A stretch of DNA of 64,000 nucleotides from Dasyornis broadbenti (Eukaryota; Chordata; Aves; Passeriformes; Dasyornithidae): contig VZRN01002958.1 of the NCBI GenBank assembly GCA_013397935.1, positions 891,049 through 955,048 of the forward strand, in the 5' to 3' direction. The number at the start of each line of letters is the position of its first letter. Position 1 is the first letter of the stretch. Of this stretch, positions 14,310-25,938 are shown in pieces. The notes under the pieces were generated by a model. It was not told the origin of the DNA. It was given only the letters and a program-made list of their open reading frames with translations, and ran no database searches. Position numbers and translations under genes: made by a program.

Positions 14310-16600
14310 TTTCCGTTTGGCTTGCATATGGAGCCAGAGAAAGTCCTTCACAACCATGGACTTACATTCTGTTTGCCAACCTGCTAGCCCTCGGCATAAA
14401 CAGGAGGGAGGGCTTATCCAGGGACCTGGTGTCACTGAATACTTCCTGGGCTTAGTGTGCTCAAGTTGAGCCCCTGCAGAAACATATAGATCCCAAACAG
14501 GGGCCTAACTGTGCATGATGCAGAAATAAGCACATTTTACCTGGAGTAAAATGTGTCCTGCATCCATCCAAGGAAATTATAAACATTCATTGTACCCTGC
14601 AAGCTGTCCAGGCAACATTAAGTGGAAGAGAGGAAACAGTAATAGGTCATAATAAGAGAGGGCATCTCCATGTAGGTTTTACAGCTATGGGGGGTTAAGC
14701 TCAAGTGGTGATGAGGTTAGGGCAAATTCATTACTGGTGGAACTGCAGCAGTGGGTCCAGGCCTGGATGCTACACACACTGCCACGTATTTTCCAGATCT
14801 CACATACTCCTATAAGAAAGTAAATCTGGAGTTTTGTCAGAAAGTCTTTTCTGTACTTCATTGGAGCTGATTGCTGTAATTCCTTGTCTCTTGGTAAGTC
14901 AGAGGTATCAACAGCTGTGAGTACAGAAACATAGGGCTCAATGAGAAAATGTTTAAAGAATACATGTAGAGAACAACAGAACACAACATCAGCACCTTTC
15001 TGTTTAAAACTGCAGCTGCTTTAGTACATAGTTTATGGTCTATTGAGACAACATAGGTAACCATATTTTCCACTGAGCCAAAACTGCCTTTTCTAGCTTT
15101 GCCAAATTATGAGACTTCAAAGCAAGGATATATATGTATTTTACATGGAGGAGCTATCATGGGTTCAGGACTAAGTTTTGCTTGCTTTAGGCCTTTAGGC
15201 CACCAAGCAGTGGCTTTCTTAACATCAGATCTTAAAACAAATGCTGAGTTTGTGATACATGGAGGAGAAAATGGAAAAATTGTCCAGCGTATGGGAGGAA
15301 TGTAGGTCATGCCTTTCCACTGCATGCAATAGATTTCAATTCCATGTGCATACGTAAACTTTTAACTTCAAATTACCTGTATTTATGACTTAAATGAAAA
15401 ACTTCTTTAAACATCTAAGGCAGACACGTACATCTACATACACAAAAAGATTGACTTCTCAGGACTGGTACAAAATGTATTATTGCAAGGATCAAGAGTC
15501 CTGAGTCCCAAGATTACCTTTATGTCTATTTATATTATCCATCTTTCTGTTGTGGATGAGTAGCTAAAATACTACATAGATAGTGTTGTTCAGGAAAATA
15601 TCCCCTTCAGAATACAGTCAAATATATATCCTTGCTTCCTTGTTCTAACACCTGGAAAGGCTTTCTTACAAATAACTTCACTGAAATTAGGTGCTTTATT
15701 TCCACCACCCCCAGCTGTGCACTGCATTTGGTATTTGGAGTCAGGTAAATAATAGTACTGGAAGATCTGACGTAAAACATTTTTAGCTACTATAAGTAAC
15801 ACCAACCACTCCAACCAAGGAAATTGATAGATTCCAATCAGGAATTAATATTTCATTTGTGTGGGTCTGAGAATGCCCAAAATAATTAACTGTGGTGGCA
15901 GGGAAATATTTGCGTAGATAAATTATTTCAAAATTCATTTAGGAGCTATCTGGCTCCTGGAATGCCTGGGAGAATAATTCCACCTTAATCAATAGAGGGC
16001 TAAGCTTTGGAAAATCCTCCAGAAAATAATCTTTATATGTGCAGTCTCAGACATAGTATGTCTGCTACCTTGTCTAGTGCTGGACAGGATTATTACAAAA
16101 ATGGAGGGGAGACAGCTCTTCTCTCTGTCAGGGTGACTTTCCTTAGCCCTGTTAAAAGAAGCCAGGCAAAGTGGCTCTGGAAAAGATCCACAGAAAAATA
16201 GGGAGGTTTGGGAGATGCAAATATTTGAATTAGTCTTTCTGTTTGGAGGGCTCACAAGTCATGGAAGAGTCTAATCATAAATCAGAATTTAATAACTTGA
16301 AAGCTATCAAATCTCTGTATGTTTTTATGCTTCCAAAAACTACTGTCTGATGTAGCTTTCCATGCAACAAAACCTGACCTCCTTCTCTTCTTTCACATGG
16401 ATGCAAACATATTAGAGATTGGTATTTTTCCATGTTCCCTGTAGACTTGCTTTAATGTATATGTATAATATTTCTACTGTTGTGGAATGCACAACATGCA
16501 AGATGCATGCAGGAATGTAGGATGCATGCAGTGTCTGCACTTTTTGTAAGGCACCATTGCCTTTTCCTACATATCATGCTGTGATTAATACTGGATTAAA

Positions 16601-17280
16601 GGCTGCAAAAGGCATGCCAAGGGGATCACATCATGGTACCAACATTGCTGCATCCACACCTTTCTAATTTGGACCACCCATGGTGATGGGATGAAGAGAA
16701 GTCATGTGAGGAGTGGCTGAGATCACTTGGCTTATTCAGCCTGGAGAAGATTGAGGGAAGACCTCATTGTGGTCTACAGCTTCCTCATGAGGGGAAGTGC
16801 AGGGGTAGGAATTTATCTCTCTTGTCCAGTGACAGGACATGAGGGAATGGCATGAAACTGTCTCAGGGTAGATTTAGATTAGGTATTAGGAAAAGATTCT
16901 TCACCCATTGGTTGGGGTTGTTGGGCACGGGAACAGGCTTCTCAGGGAAGTGGTCATAGCACCAAACCTGACTGAGTTTAAGAGACTCTTGGACAATGCT
17001 CTCAGGCACACGGTGTGATTCTTGGGGTGGTGCTGTGCAGGTCCAGGAGGTGGATTTGATGATCCTTGTGAGTCCCTTCCAACTCAGGATTCTATGATTC
17101 TGTGACCTCAGAGTCAGGACCAAGCATCCATTATGGTCAGGGTTCAAAGAGACACAGAGACTACAGCTCCAGGAACACAGGGGCTGGAAAAAGCATGCTA
17201 AGGGGACTATGGCCAGGCACTGACATTGCTTCTTGCCCCATCCAGCTCAGGATATGCTATGATTCTGTGATTCTAACCAT
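16601..17280 (+). repeat. Older repeat with two diverged copies flanking a CR1 insertion
   Basis: Two diverged segments, starting at 16601 (ggctgcaaaaggcatgccaa) and 17182 (ggctggaaaaagcatgctaa), share a GGCTG-AAAA-GCATG-AAGGGGA core and an ACATTGCT block about 45 bases into each. They flank the CR1 copy. The right-hand copy ends near 17275 in a second CR1-like tail (gctatgattctgtgattct). The arrangement suggests either nested insertion with local duplication or two fragments of one repeat family. The parent family was not identified. Confidence 0.45.
16701..17104 (+). repeat. CR1 LINE 3' fragment, sense orientation
   Basis: A 5'-truncated CR1-type non-LTR retrotransposon. Diagnostic stretches are ggcttattcagcctggagaa, tttagattaggtattagg, a variant of the gaacaggctgcccaggga block (gaacaggcttctcagggaag), and the terminal cccttccaactcaggattct followed by ATGATTCTGTGA. 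CR1 elements end in short octamer-like repeats rather than poly(A), as seen here. It is diverged and carries no intact ORF. It lies in an intron and should be spliced out. Confidence 0.9.
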
Positions 17281-19109
17281 CCCATATTGCTGTCTAATAC
17301 CAGCCAAATACAAAATAAAGAAGAAAAAGGAAAACTGGCACAGTTAATTCACTGAGCAAAGTTTTTCTGACTTGAAGATGAAAAATCATGGAATAAAGAA
17401 TCTACTGTGCACACTTAGGAAGCACAAAAATTTGCATGCAATAAAGAAAAACTAAAGTTTTGTGATTCTTTGGAGAGGAGAAATCCCAGGAAGGCTTTGA
17501 AGCTAAGATGAAAAAGCCACAATTAGTGTATCTTAGAAACATATGCAGGTAAAAATTAAGGTGTTTTTATAGCATAGTCTTAACAAGGTCTAGAGTGGAG
17601 GAGACCAACTTATTACAAACTCTGGGACATATATTGCCCCAGGCTAAAATGAGCTCCCTAAATATAATCAGTCTCTTGTAAGTTAATCAGACGTTATTCT
17701 AACTGGCACACTATCATTTTCCACATCACATGTCAAGCATATTGGCCTGTCTACACACAGCACAGCACTGTGTGTGGCAAAGCCATCAGGAAAGTAAGGA
17801 CTTAGTGTTTTGACCAAGTGTCTTTCACCAAATAGGGACAAACTCATCTTGAGTGCAAGGAAGAGCAGCAAGTAGATTGCATTCATGGATGTCACCATCA
17901 TACACGCAAACTATGAAATAAAAAGAAACAGAAACTTGGAGAGATAAAAAAGTAGGTCCTTCACATCTAACGTATACTGATTATCTCCTCTTAAAATTGA
18001 ATATAAGTAGCATATTGTAATCTCACTATGCAAAGAGTGAATTATATATTACTGCAGGCATGTCATGGTCCCTGAAGATTGACTCCTCAGGATTTAAAAC
18101 AGTGCCAAATAGACTGTATAAAAAGAAGGAAGCAGGATGTCTGTGGAGAAAAAAAAAAAGAATAGTCTCTGCTAGAGGGGAAATTGGAGAATAACCACAG
18201 GAAAATAATTTTCTCAATCAGTGAAACAGAGGATCATTTTGATTGTTACAGGGCTATGGTACCATCTCTTTACCTTGCAGCTTTGGGGATGATAAATTAC
18301 TACACCTGAAATATACCACAAGTGATTCAGAAAGCAAATTAAAAAGTAGCTTTTGATGGGACTTTCAGGGTGTTGGTTGTTGTCTACATAATCAATGCAG
18401 CAGTGTATCATGAAAACATTGCTTGTTACCCTAAGACGTAAGATCATGGCCTTATCTTTCAGAAGAGCTCTGAACAAACCAGTCATGTTCTCAGCTAGGT
18501 ATTTTTCCTAGTTCATCCTTGTAGTTACTGATTTGTCTGAACATGATCAGAGTTCAATTATATGAGTTTCCATAATCAGTTTTACAATAGTCCTGGGCAC
18601 ACAAGGCAGTGTGGAAGATTATATAAGTATTTTATATTTCTAGTTTACCTCATAATGTGTTTTGAATTATTTGACTGCCAGTTAAAGAAGTTTCCTGTCT
18701 CTTACACTGAAAGTTTATCTGTTAGGTTGCTCTTTGCATCGTACTGGCTGGCCTAGGCAATTTTGTGACGTGAGGTCCCCTTTTCAGCTACTCTTTATAC
18801 ATGCTTCAGCTATGACATTTGACCAGAAAAGGGAGCAACAAATATAAACCTCTTACAAAGTGTCGTATTCTCTGACAATCTGTGTCATTCCTCTCCTGAG
18901 AAATTTAAAGCAATTTGACCAAAATGAGTCTGGCACAGGTCAGCTGTCTGGTAATCACTGGCTTTGTCCCTGTTTTTGTTGCATACCAGTAAGGAAATGG
19001 AGGCACCAAAAGGTAAAGGAACATGGCTGAGACCTTCCTGTCTAGAAATGAGCATGAGGAGCAAGACAGGAGCACAGACAGGAGAGGCTGTGCCATTGAA
19101 ACTGGATGT

Positions 19110-19262
19110 AGATGCCAGGACCTTTTAACCCTAATCCTGTCTTTGTCAGTGCCTACTCTGTGAACTTGAAGAAATCGCCTGAGCTCTTTTTTACTGTATG
19201 TGGATAGGGAATACCTACAGCCCACTTTGTAAAGCATTTTGAAACCTCTGGCTGCAAAAGAT
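19110..19262 (+). repeat. Ancient MIR/L3-like SINE relic
   Basis: The segment has the order expected of a diverged MIR/L3-tailed element: gtgaacttgaagaaatcgcc, then tgtggatagggaatacctac, then ttgtaaagcattttgaaacc. The last part resembles the conserved tgtaaagcgctttgaga tail shared by L3 and MIR3-type elements. Similarity was judged by eye only. It sits about 190 bases upstream of the last coding exon and may contribute to nothing more than intron bulk. Confidence 0.45.
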
Positions 19263-19380
19263 GTGTGTGAAAACACATTGATTGACAGGCTTACCCTTTA
19301 TTAGCCAGAGCACCTCTCCCAAGACCCCCATGAGACTTATCTTTAGTTCATTGCAAAGAGTTCTACTGAACTTGTTTTAA

Positions 19381-19447
19381 TTTTATGATTTTTTTGTTTT
19401 TTTCTGTTTCTCTCTGTCTCTCTGTCTGTCTCATTGGTAATGGGCAG
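19381..19447 (+). promoter_or_regulatory. ZBTB20: Polypyrimidine tract and acceptor of the last coding exon
   Basis: A long tract of T runs and (TCTC)-like repeats (tctgtttctctctgtctctc) is followed by ttggtaatgggcag and then exon sequence GTGAGAAACC. The exon start restores the HTGEKP linker between fingers 1 and 2. The extended CU-rich tract is the kind of sequence bound by PTB proteins, which is an inference only. Confidence 0.9.
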
Positions 19448-19866
19448 GTGAGAAACCACACCAATGCAGCATCTGTTGGCGCTCCTTCTCTTTAAAGGAT
19501 TACCTAATCAAACACATGGTGACACACACTGGCGTGAGGGCCTACCAGTGCAGCATCTGCAATAAGCGCTTCACCCAGAAGAGCTCCCTTAATGTGCACA
19601 TGCGTCTCCATCGCGGGGAGAAGTCCTACGAGTGCTACATCTGCAAGAAGAAGTTCTCCCACAAGACCCTGCTGGAGAGGCATGTGGCTCTGCACAGTGC
19701 CACCAATGGCACACCCGGAGCCACCGGCACTGGCGCAAGGGCTGTCCCCGCCGGCGTGGTGGCCTGCACAGAGGGGACCACGTACGTCTGCTCTGTCTGT
19801 CCAGCTAAGTTTGACCAAATCGAGCATTTCAACGACCACATGAGGATGCATGTGTCAGATGGATAA
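19448..19866 (+). CDS. ZBTB20: ZBTB20 last coding exon: zinc fingers 2-5 and stop
   Basis: This exon encodes residues 530-668 of the short isoform. Joined to 12713-14300 it gives 2007 coding bases, which is 668 codons plus TAA at 19864-19866. Four further C2H2 fingers are visible: finger 2 HQCSICWRSF...H (about 534-556), finger 3 YQCSICNKRF...H (562-584), finger 4 YECYICKKKF...H (590-612), and a separated finger 5 YVCSVCPAKF...H (642-664). The protein ends in HVSDG. Fingers 1-4 form the DNA-binding array. The 29-residue Gly/Ala/Thr/Pro-rich spacer before finger 5 is a variable region in the family and differs here from human. All zinc-binding Cys and His residues are present, and I see no frameshift or premature stop. 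Confidence 0.97.
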
Positions 19867-20062
19867 GTAGAATCTCTCTCTCTCTCTTTGTTATGAACAA
19901 CAAAAATAGAAACAACAACAAAAGCTATGGCACTAGAATTTAAGAAATTATTTTTATTTCATTTTTACCTTTATTTTCCTCCTTTTTTTGGGTTCATGTC
20001 GATTTGTTGTTTTTTGTACTACATGAAGAACTGTTTTTTGCCTGCTGGTACATTACATTTCC

Positions 20063-20119
20063 GGAGGCTGGGTGAGTAATAATTTTCCCAGCCTCCCTCG
20101 GATGGTGGCCTTAAGGCCA
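20063..20119 (+). other. GC-rich stem-loop and palindrome early in the 3' UTR
   Basis: Arms GGAGGCTGGG (20063-20072) and CCCAGCCTCC (20087-20096) are perfect complements, separated by a 14-base AT-rich loop. Directly after it, TGGCCTTAAGGCCA (20106-20119) is a perfect 14-bp palindrome. Both lie about 200 bases past the stop codon in otherwise AT-rich sequence, so in mRNA they would form a stable local structure. Function is not known to me. Confidence 0.75.
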
Positions 20120-20220
20120 GGTAGTGCTTCATGAGCTCCACTGGTTGGATCTCTAGCTACTGGCCTCTAAATACAACCCTTCTTTACTACAAAAAGCAAA
20201 CAACAAAAAAAAAAAAAAAA

Positions 20221-20998
20221 NNNNNNNNNNNNNNNNNNNNNNNNNNNNNNNNNNNNNNNNNNNNNNNNNNNNNNNNNNNNNNNNNNNNNNNNNNNNNNNN
20301 NNNNNNNNNNNNNNNNNNNNNNNNNNNNNNNNNNNNNNNNNNNNNNNNNNNNNNNNNNNNNNNNNNNNNNNNNNNNNNNNNNNNNNNNNNNNNNNNNNNN
20401 NNNNNNNNNNNNNNNNNNNNNNNNNNNNNNNNNNNNNNNNNNNNNNNNNNNNNNNNNNNNNNNNNNNNNNNNNNNNNNNNNNNNNNNNNNNNNNNNNNNN
20501 NNNNNNNNNNNNNNNNNNNNNNNNNNNNNNNNNNNNNNNNNNNNNNNNNNNNNNNNNNNNNNNNNNNNNNNNNNNNNNNNNNNNNNNNNNNNNNNNNNNN
20601 NNNNNNNNNNNNNNNNNNNNNNNNNNNNNNNNNNNNNNNNNNNNNNNNNNNNNNNNNNNNNNNNNNNNNNNNNNNNNNNNNNNNNNNNNNNNNNNNNNNN
20701 NNNNNNNNNNNNNNNNNNNNNNNNNNNNNNNNNNNNNNNNNNNNNNNNNNNNNNNNNNNNNNNNNNNNNNNNNNNNNNNNNNNNNNNNNNNNNNNNNNNN
20801 NNNNNNNNNNNNNNNNNNNNNNNNNNNNNNNNNNNNNNNNNNNNNNNNNNNNNNNNNNNNNNNNNNNNNNNNNNNNNNNNNNNNNNNNNNNNNNNNNNNN
20901 NNNNNNNNNNNNNNNNNNNNNNNNNNNNNNNNNNNNNNNNNNNNNNNNNNNNNNNNNNNNNNNNNNNNNNNNNNNNNNNNNNNNNNNNNNNNNNNNNN
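20221..20998. other. Assembly gap (778 N)
   Basis: A run of 778 unresolved bases starts immediately after an A-tract that runs into the gap (20203-20220) and ends at ttgcatcagg. The A-homopolymer probably stopped the sequence read or assembly. The true gap length may differ from 778. It lies in the probable 3' UTR about 350 bases after the stop codon. Confidence 0.99.
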
Positions 20999-21268
20999 TT
21001 GCATCAGGATTTATTCTTGTGGAAGAAAGAGGAATAGAGGGTGGGAGGAGAGGGGAATAATAATTAAAAAAAAGAGTTCTTGGGACTTTTTTAATTCAAA
21101 ATTTTATAGAGGGGCAAAAGTGACGTTTACCAGATAGAATGCTGATTTTTTTAATATATTTACAACAGTATTTGTGTAAAAAAACAAAAAAAGTGAGATT
21201 GTTAAAAGTAATTTTTCTTTGTTTTCTTTTTTGTTTTGCATACACTGCCACTAATATCTTCTCTTTTA

Positions 21269-21304
21269 TTATATATATGAATATATATATAAATATATAT
21301 TTTA
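21269..21304. repeat. AT-rich microsatellite
   Basis: Imperfect (AT)n with interruptions (attatatatatgaatatata and onward). Low complexity, in the probable 3' UTR shortly after the assembly gap. Confidence 0.85.
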
Positions 21305-23377
21305 TTTTAAATTGAGACTGTTAAGGTTAGCTAACCTGCTTCCAGATGGGGGGGGAGGGGAGATTATCTTGATTTTTATTTTAAAAAAGAGGAAGGATGT
21401 TTTCTTAATTTTCTTTTCTAGTATTATTCTCTCTTTTTTCTAATGGAATCAAGAATTACCTGGGTCGATGAGGGGCTCTGTGAAGTCATCTGTGAGATTA
21501 TCTACTAGTGTTTGTGCGTCCTGCAGTATCATTTGAACTGCACTTTGTTTTCTGAATTACATGATTCTCTTTTTGGCTCTTACCAAGCTTCTGTTGTTTC
21601 CTTTTTGGTTCCATCTCAGAATTTATTTCTGCTGAAGGACAGTTCCTTTTGAGAAAGAGATTTTTCTAGCGATGTTCCCCAAGTTTTGGGGATGATATAA
21701 ACTGTAGTCTTTCTTCTTTGAAAAAGTAATGAAAGTTTTGGAAGTGTGTAATAACTAGGATTTCCCTTCTTTTTGGTCACTGGACAAGCATTAATCTGCT
21801 GTATTGTTCTCTCATCCCTGCCTTGCTCGCTCGAGAGCTTCCATATTTGTGTGGGAATCTGATCCTGCCCCCGATAATTTGTCCTAATGCCAAAACAACT
21901 TAAAACGTTACCATTGCAAAAATCTTCCCTTCATTTGCAAAAACGTCTGACTGAAGGGCCACATCCCGCATTCTCTGCATAGACAAAACTATGCAAGGAA
22001 TGTAGGATCAGTGTGAAAGATTGATTACTGATCTGCATATATATGTTGGTGTTTTGTATTTTGTTTTATTGTGTTTGGACTAGTGTTCTCCCTAGTTGTC
22101 TTCTGTGTATCTGTGTAAGAATTTTTCCCCCAAAGCCAACTCCCAAAGTACATGTGTCCTTAGTTCAGTTGGATCAGCATCTGACACTATCTTTGTCTTG
22201 CTTGAAATCCATATGAGGATTTACACCAACTGCGCTCTGGACTTCATATTTTAGGCAGAGAAAAAGCACCTAACAAAAATATGCAAAAAGAAAAAAAGAA
22301 AAATTGCTAGTTTAGCTTTCACTTGTGTCTATATTTTAAATTAAGCTTTCTTAAGTTTACAAGACTTTTTGCATGTGAACACTGAGCATTTCACATGAGA
22401 CATTCTTTTACGCTGGACAACTTTGTGAGTATTGACTTGGTAGATCTCCATATACAATTTTGCGTGTTCTTTACACCTTCAGCTTCTCTATCAGATGTCC
22501 ATGATGCAACACAGGTAATTTCATCCATTTGTTCTATGTCTGTTCCATTACAATTTATTTGGGGAAAAAAATCTGATAGGTGGTTCAGTCTCAGAATCTT
22601 TCTGTACCCTGCATGGTATTGTTCAGCAGACCCTAAATGCTGAAGCCCAGATTTTTGGCTGCAATATACAGCATAGAGAGACCTTGAGGTGAGTGCCAGA
22701 GCAATTGAGTCTCTTGTATGGTAATGTCTTTCTTTGTTACCAGTTTGTTTGGGTAGTTCAAGGGGCTGGAGAAGGAGCACAAGTTAGTTAACGAATATTG
22801 TTCTGATAACCACACTGGTAAACGCAATGCTGGCATGTAAACCATGAATTGAAAAGACAAAACTAGAGACACGGAGAGGGAGAACTGATATCTGTCATTT
22901 AGACACACTAAATCTGTACAGAAAATGAAGGTTCTGGAGACAAGGGTATGGAAGAAAATGAGGAAGGTGAACCTAGACAAAAGGATTGAAGGTTTTTCTG
23001 TGGGGAAAGATTTTTTTCTGAGATCTTTAGTTTCAAAGAATGTTCTCCCACATGAGGAACTAGTGAAGAATACTACCCAGTTTAAAAATATATAGCTGCT
23101 CATTTGTTATCTGAGGTCTGGGGAAAAGCTGTTTAATTTGCCATTGTAAACCTGATGAACTATAGTCAAGATGTAGCATATTCTGGAATATACTTCTGAT
23201 ACCAGAAGAGATATACCAGTAAACAGGAAATAAGATTCAGGGTTTACATCCACCAAAATCCAAATACTATCCAAATTTTAATCCTTCAATTTTCATCCTT
23301 CCCTAAATCAAAGCATTGTCTTCAAAATACAAATTTTATAAGGTCTAATAAATTTAAAGTGATTTAAAGATAAGTTG

Positions 23378-23424
23378 TGAATGAATGAATGAATGAATGA
23401 ATGAATGAATGAATGAATGAATGA
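23378..23424. repeat. (GAAT)n tetranucleotide microsatellite
   Basis: About eleven perfect GAAT units in a row. Read from the minus strand it makes a repeated Ser-Phe-Ile-His peptide in a spurious ORF. It is likely length-polymorphic. Confidence 0.95.
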
Positions 23425-25590
23425 TGCCAGTTAAAAAAAAAATAAACATAGTTCTTAAAGTAAAGCTAAGGCATACTAGATTGAATTCTAAAACACTTGT
23501 CAAAGAATTTAGGCCAAGGTCTTCACAAATGACTGCCTGTAATATAAACTGATTTTGCTGGACTTCAGACTTGATCCTATAAAACATGGAGCAACTTGCA
23601 ACATGACTGCAAATGTAGCTGAAAGTGCTTGTCAAGTCACTATGAATTTAGAAGCTCAAACGTAGTCCCCTTTATATTTTAAAATGTTAGATTCTTTTTA
23701 ACAATGCTTCCTCCCATCTTTGAAATACTTATTTGCTACTTGGAAAGAACTGTAATATCTGAATGTTACAGGTATATTGAAGTTTCATGTATTGCTACAA
23801 TATGCCTTAGCAGAAAGAATAGCAGTCAAAGTGATCTGGAAACTGCTGCTGACAATGTTTGACTGAATCTATCTCAGTATGCTTGAAAGGCTTCCTTCAA
23901 AACACCTGATGAAATGATACAGATGAGAAAATGCAGACTGTAGCATACATCCTTTTGTTGAAGCATGCAATATCTTGCATTCCTTGAGCTTGATTCTCAC
24001 TTTCCCTAAAGCTCTCTTTATATTGCTTTGGTGATGGAAAAGGGTATTAAATAGAACATAAATTCAAGCTTAGAAGTCAAGGCCTCTCTGCAAAGCAAAA
24101 GTGCAATAAAGGAGGCCTTAGAGTGAATGAGAAGTGCCTTCTCTTACTGCTGCTAAGGCTGGTGAAGTGAATTGGAACGTAGGATTGCCAGAGCAGATCT
24201 CCCCTGTGGTCCATCTCACCCGGTGCTGCGTCTCTGCCATGTGGCCAGTTAGAGATGATATAAATGAAGATGAAAAACCTATTATGGATTATTACAAAGC
24301 AATAAGCCTACAGGAGAAGATTTGTTATATAATCCTCATTAGCTATTTCTACATATAAAACACATATAAATACAAATAAAAGGCATATTTGCCTATAACC
24401 TAAAGGTATAATAATTTATGTCTTTACCTTTTTATCTCATATAAAAATTATATATTGTGGCAGATAATCCTTATTGTCCTTAAAAGATCTAGCTAAATAG
24501 TTCTTAGGTGGCCTCCGTGCTGTCCTGTGGAAGTGAGTTTCTCGGGTTAATTACCACATTGTTGAAATTATTCCTTTTCAAGTTCATTTTGTTGTTGTTC
24601 ATTGAAACGGCCTTATTCTTGTACTATATGAAATCACAAATCAGAGAACTAAAATTTAACTTCTGTTGCCCATTTTTCTGAGGACTGCCTCTCTCTGGGA
24701 AGCTGAATCCACAAGGAATGCAAGACCACAAGCTCAGTGTCTGCCGATTAGCAAGGAGAGGACAGCTCCTGAATGTGTCCATGGGTGTGTCTGGGACATG
24801 TGCATTAGCAATGTTCTCCTACAGTGACCTCTTGCAGAGGATTGGCAGGCGCAACTCGTAAATAATGGGAACACAGCAGCACAGTAAACCAGTCTGTAAA
24901 TTGTAATACGGTATTTCAATCTGGTCCCTCCTGTCAGAAAACCCATATTAACAATCTCTCTTAAGAGAAATAGGTGTAGATGTTTTGCAGGAGCAGCTCT
25001 GGGGACACTTTCTCAACATCCATCATGCTTCTACTAGGCCCACTTCTGGCCCATGCTGCTACCTTCAAAATCAGCTCAAGCTCACAGTAAAATAGCAGGG
25101 CAGAGTAGCATTTAATTGACTAAGTGAATGAGACTTCCCTTTGCTCTAAGATCAAAGAAGCCAAGTGGAACCCACTTCTCTTTTGATTTCTTTTTCATCC
25201 ATAGGAGAGTTGAGTAATAACCTACATACCATCTGCACCCCCATTTCTTATCAACCCCACTGAACTGATTGAGTTTAGTTGACCTCGAGCTAATTGATTA
25301 ACACTGGATCATTCACATGGTGGAGGAACAAGCCTCCTGCCTTTACGTCAGTATTATTTCAGCACCTCCTTTCTCCCTTAGTAATGAAAACAAATCCCAT
25401 AGGGAGAAGGTACAAAACATACTCTTTGCAGGGGTTTTGACTCCAATCCAAAATCAGAAGCACCCCAAACCATTTCAAACATAATCAGACCTTCAGTATG
25501 CCTAGATCTGTGACCCTTCTGATAGTCCTATGTTAGGGAAATCCTCCAGCACTCACTGCTAAAAATTACTTGCTGATCAAAAGGAAGTAA

Positions 25591-25938
25591 TCAGCCTGAA
25601 AAAAGAGAAGAGTTGAGGGAAACCTTCCAGTACCTGACAAGAAGGCTGGAGAGGGACTTTTCACAAAGGCATGTAGTGATAGGACTGGGGGGAATGGCCT
25701 TAAGCTGATGGAGTGTAAGTTTAGATTAGATATTAGAAAGAAATGCTTTACAATAAGGGTGGTGAGACACTGGAACAGGTTGCCCAGAGAAGGTGTGGAC
25801 TGTAGGTGTTCAAGACCAGGCTGGATGAGGCTCTGAGTAACATGGTCTAGTGGAAGGTCCCCTGCCCATGGCAGGAGGGTTGGAACTAGATGATCTTTAA
25901 AGATCCTTACAAACCAAACCATTCTATGATTCTATGAT
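25591..25938 (+). repeat. CR1 LINE 3' fragment, sense orientation, in the 3' UTR
   Basis: Recognised by tttagattagatattagaaa, gagacactggaacaggttgc followed by ccagagaagg, ggttggaactagatgatctt, and the terminal ccattctatgattctatgat. The copy is 5'-truncated, and the intact tail suggests moderate age. If the 3' UTR runs to 47.2 kb, this CR1 is part of the mature ZBTB20 mRNA. Confidence 0.93.

Larger units (their letters stand above)
14301..19447 (+). other. ZBTB20: ZBTB20 intron between the zinc-finger exons
   Basis: A 5147-bp phase-1 intron flanked by GTAAGA and a long polypyrimidine-rich acceptor. It contains a CR1 copy (about 16701-17104) nested in an older duplicated segment, and a MIR/L3-like relic (about 19110-19262). 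GATGCATGCAG occurs twice, at 16502-16512 and 16521-16531, and includes the TGCATG core that RBFOX splicing factors bind in vertebrates; any function here is speculative. Nothing else recognisable was seen in the remainder. Confidence 0.9.

Noticed and set aside
14301..14455. Extension of the BTB exon ORF to 14455
   Set aside because: This is translation of the intron after a strong GTAAGA donor; finger 1 must join finger 2 at 19448.
20131..21060. Long ORFs on both strands across the gap
   Set aside because: They consist of unresolved bases and poly(Lys)/poly(Phe) from an A-tract.
22633..23103. 156-codon minus-strand ORF
   Set aside because: Low-complexity Phe/Leu/Ser-rich composition, no recognisable domain, antisense to the probable 3' UTR.
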